Assembly (NCBI GenBank): GCA_001465015.1
Contig: LNEO01000137.1
Span: 1-60,030, forward strand
Length of the DNA: 60,030 bases
From: Deltaproteobacteria bacterium Ga0077539
Lineage (GTDB): Bacteria; Myxococcota_A; Polyangia; Polyangiales; Ga0077539
Reading direction: 5' to 3'
Shown here: positions 58,877 to 60,030 of the stretch, piece after piece
Layout of the letters: every line of letters begins with the position of its first letter
Numbering within the stretch: the first letter of the stretch is position 1
The notes under the pieces: generated by a model
Told to the model about the DNA's origin: nothing
What the model saw: only the letters and a program-made list of their open reading frames with translations
The model's database searches: none
Program-made: the position numbers and the translations under genes

Positions 58877-58950
58877 CGCGGCGAGCGGGCGTTTTGTACC
58901 GCAGATCGATTCGACCGCGGAGCAAGAACGCCGGAGGTCGCCGCCATCTG

Positions 58951-60030
58951 TCAGCGAGCGCGAGAAGCGACCAGGACTTCGACCTGTCCGTCGCGGGTGT
59001 CGACCACGCCTTCGTCGCCGGTTTCGAGCTGTCCGCGAAGGACGGCGTCAGCGATCGGGGCCTCGACGAGGCGGGCGATGGCCCTGCGCATCGGACGGGC
59101 GCCGAGCGAGGGGTCGTAGCCGCCCTGATCGAGCAGGTATTCGATGAGTCCGGGGCCCGCAGTGAACACGACGCCGCGGTCGGCGCGGAGGCGCGCGAAC
59201 GAATCGGCGAGCATTCGGCGGGCGATTTCGCGGAGATCCTCGCGCGCGAGCGGGGCGAATACGATGGGCTCGTCGATGCGGTTCCAAAGCTCGGGCGGCA
59301 TCGAAGCGCGCGCGGCGTCTCGCACCCGCTCGGTCAACGCTTGGGCGTCGTTGGTCGCCGGCGAGGACGCTGTGTCTTGCCCGAACCCGATTCGACGCTC
59401 GGTGGCCTTGGGCTTGGCCTCGTACACGTCGGCGCCGAGGTTGGAGGTCATCACGATCACGGTGTTGCGAAAGTCCGCGGTCCGGCCGCGACCATCGGTC
59501 ATCCGGCCCTCATCCAAGAGCGCCAGAAGAGACTCGAGCACGTCTCGGTGCGCCTTCTCGATCTCGTCGAGCAGGATGAGCTGATAGGGGCGCTTTCGAA
59601 CGGCGTCGGTGAGCTGGCCGCCGTCGTTGTAGCCGACGTATCCGGGAGGCGCTCCGACGAGGCGCGAGACCGAGTGGGCTTCGCTGAACTCGGCCATGTC
59701 GAAGCGCGTCATCGCTCCGGCGCCGGGGAAGAGCGCGTCAGCGATCGCCTTGGCGCACTCGGTCTTTCCGACGCCGGTCGGGCCGAGAAACAAGAACGTC
59801 CCGATCGGACGCGACCCGCGAAAGCCGACGGCGTTGCGGCGCAGCGTGTCGGACACCCGTCGAATCGCGTGCTGGTGACCGACGAGCTTCTCCGAGAGCG
59901 CGCCCTCGAGGCCGAGCAGTCGCTCGTGGTCGGTGCTCGACACGCGCTCTGGCGGAAGGCCGCCAACCTCGGCGACCACCGAAGCGACCGTCTCGCGCGA
60001 CAACGCCGGGGCCTGCGCTCGTCGCGCGCG
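58951..60030 (-). CDS. Clp/Hsp100 ATPase, C-terminal half (5' end outside window)
   Basis: The frame stays open to the right edge (at least 359 codons). It has the second AAA+ module: Walker A FLGPTGVGKTECAKAIADAL, pore/GYVGY segment GAPPGYVGYNDGGQLTDAVR, Walker B LILLDEIEKAH, TDGRGRTADFRNTVIVMTSN, then the D2 small domain (FARLRADRGVVFTAGPGLIE, DPSLGARPMRRAIARLVEAP). Before it are R-A-Q-A-P-A-L and VGGLPPERVSSTDHERLLG, as in ClpA/ClpB/ClpC. RIGFGQ near the end of the D2 core matches the IGF/LGF ClpP-docking loop of unfoldases, so it probably works with ClpP. The N-terminal domain and first AAA+ module lie beyond the edge. Confidence 0.9.
   Translation of the reverse strand, partial: RARRAQAPALSRETVASVVAEVGGLPPERVSSTDHERLLGLEGALSEKLVGHQHAIRRVSDTLRRNAVGFRGSRPIGTFLFLGPTGVGKTECAKAIADALFPGAGAMTRFDMAEFSEAHSVSRLVGAPPGYVGYNDGGQLTDAVRKRPYQLILLDEIEKAHRDVLESLLALLDEGRMTDGRGRTADFRNTVIVMTSNLGADVYEAKPKATERRIGFGQDTASSPATNDAQALTERVRDAARASMPPELWNRIDEPIVFAPLAREDLREIARRMLADSFARLRADRGVVFTAGPGLIEYLLDQGGYDPSLGARPMRRAIARLVEAPIADAVLRGQLETGDEGVVDTRDGQVEVLVASRAR

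Noticed and set aside
1..60030. Prophage, insertion sequence, integrase or defence island
   Set aside because: No transposase, integrase, phage structural, restriction or toxin-antitoxin gene was found. Gene density and composition are even throughout.

Overview
The window is a very dense, high-GC bacterial chromosome segment with no gene-free stretch above about 250 bases. I infer a member of the Myxococcota, probably a Polyangia-type lineage. The grounds are a Cys-Gly-Cys plus transmembrane plus Arg-rich MYXO-CTERM-like tail, two Hanks-type kinases with the HRDVSPSN loop common in that group, a MopE-type metal-binding motif, an ECF sigma factor, a DUF4388 response regulator, and many Cys-rich lipoproteins. 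I see no phage, insertion sequence or CRISPR array. Most of it looks like ordinary core and lineage-specific chromosome.

Layout. 1-2.5 kb: partial lipoprotein, ECF sigma factor, a TetR regulator with a damaged N-terminus and a secreted protein. 2.5-9.6 kb: DUF58 / TgpA-like transglutaminase / MoxR ATPase / secreted repeat protein, a co-directional cell-envelope cluster. 9.6-22 kb: kinase, metallo-hydrolase, acyl-CoA dehydrogenase, PP2C-like phosphatase, MpaB/Lcp-like oxygenase, methyltransferase, a frameshifted trmL, an outer-membrane protein, DUF952, a MazG-like pyrophosphohydrolase and a GT-C-like membrane protein. 22-25.6 kb: an NfeD / flotillin / pore-protein operon, divergent from a 615-residue coiled-coil protein. 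27.8-33.4 kb: zinc ribbon, inorganic pyrophosphatase, unknown Pro-rich protein, TerB-like protein and PBP1A, all on the minus strand.

33.5-37 kb: GNAT, FKBP lipoprotein, two tRNA-Ser genes with an intrinsic terminator between them, a Cys-rich lipoprotein, an HD-like hydrolase and an NAPE-PLD-like hydrolase. 37-39.3 kb: a membrane alkaline-phosphatase-superfamily enzyme with a MopE-type insert. 39.3-44.6 kb: a four-gene chemosensory operon (response regulator, CheW, soluble MCP, CheA) with no CheR or CheB in view. 44.8-49.2 kb: pyrR-pyrB, then a Flp-pilin-like Gly/Ala-rich protein overlapping a gingipain-like MYXO-CTERM protein. 49.2-60 kb: RseP, thioesterase, tadA, OPT transporter, unknown and Cys-rich exported proteins, tlyA, a membrane kinase and the C-terminal half of a Clp ATPase cut by the right edge.

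The best candidates for little-described biology are the pilin-like/protease pair, the NfeD-flotillin-pore operon with its altered filter, the MopE-containing phosphatase-fold enzyme with Thr at the nucleophile position, and the chemosensory operon without adaptation enzymes. Two apparent frameshifts (trmL and the TetR gene) should be checked as possible assembly errors.
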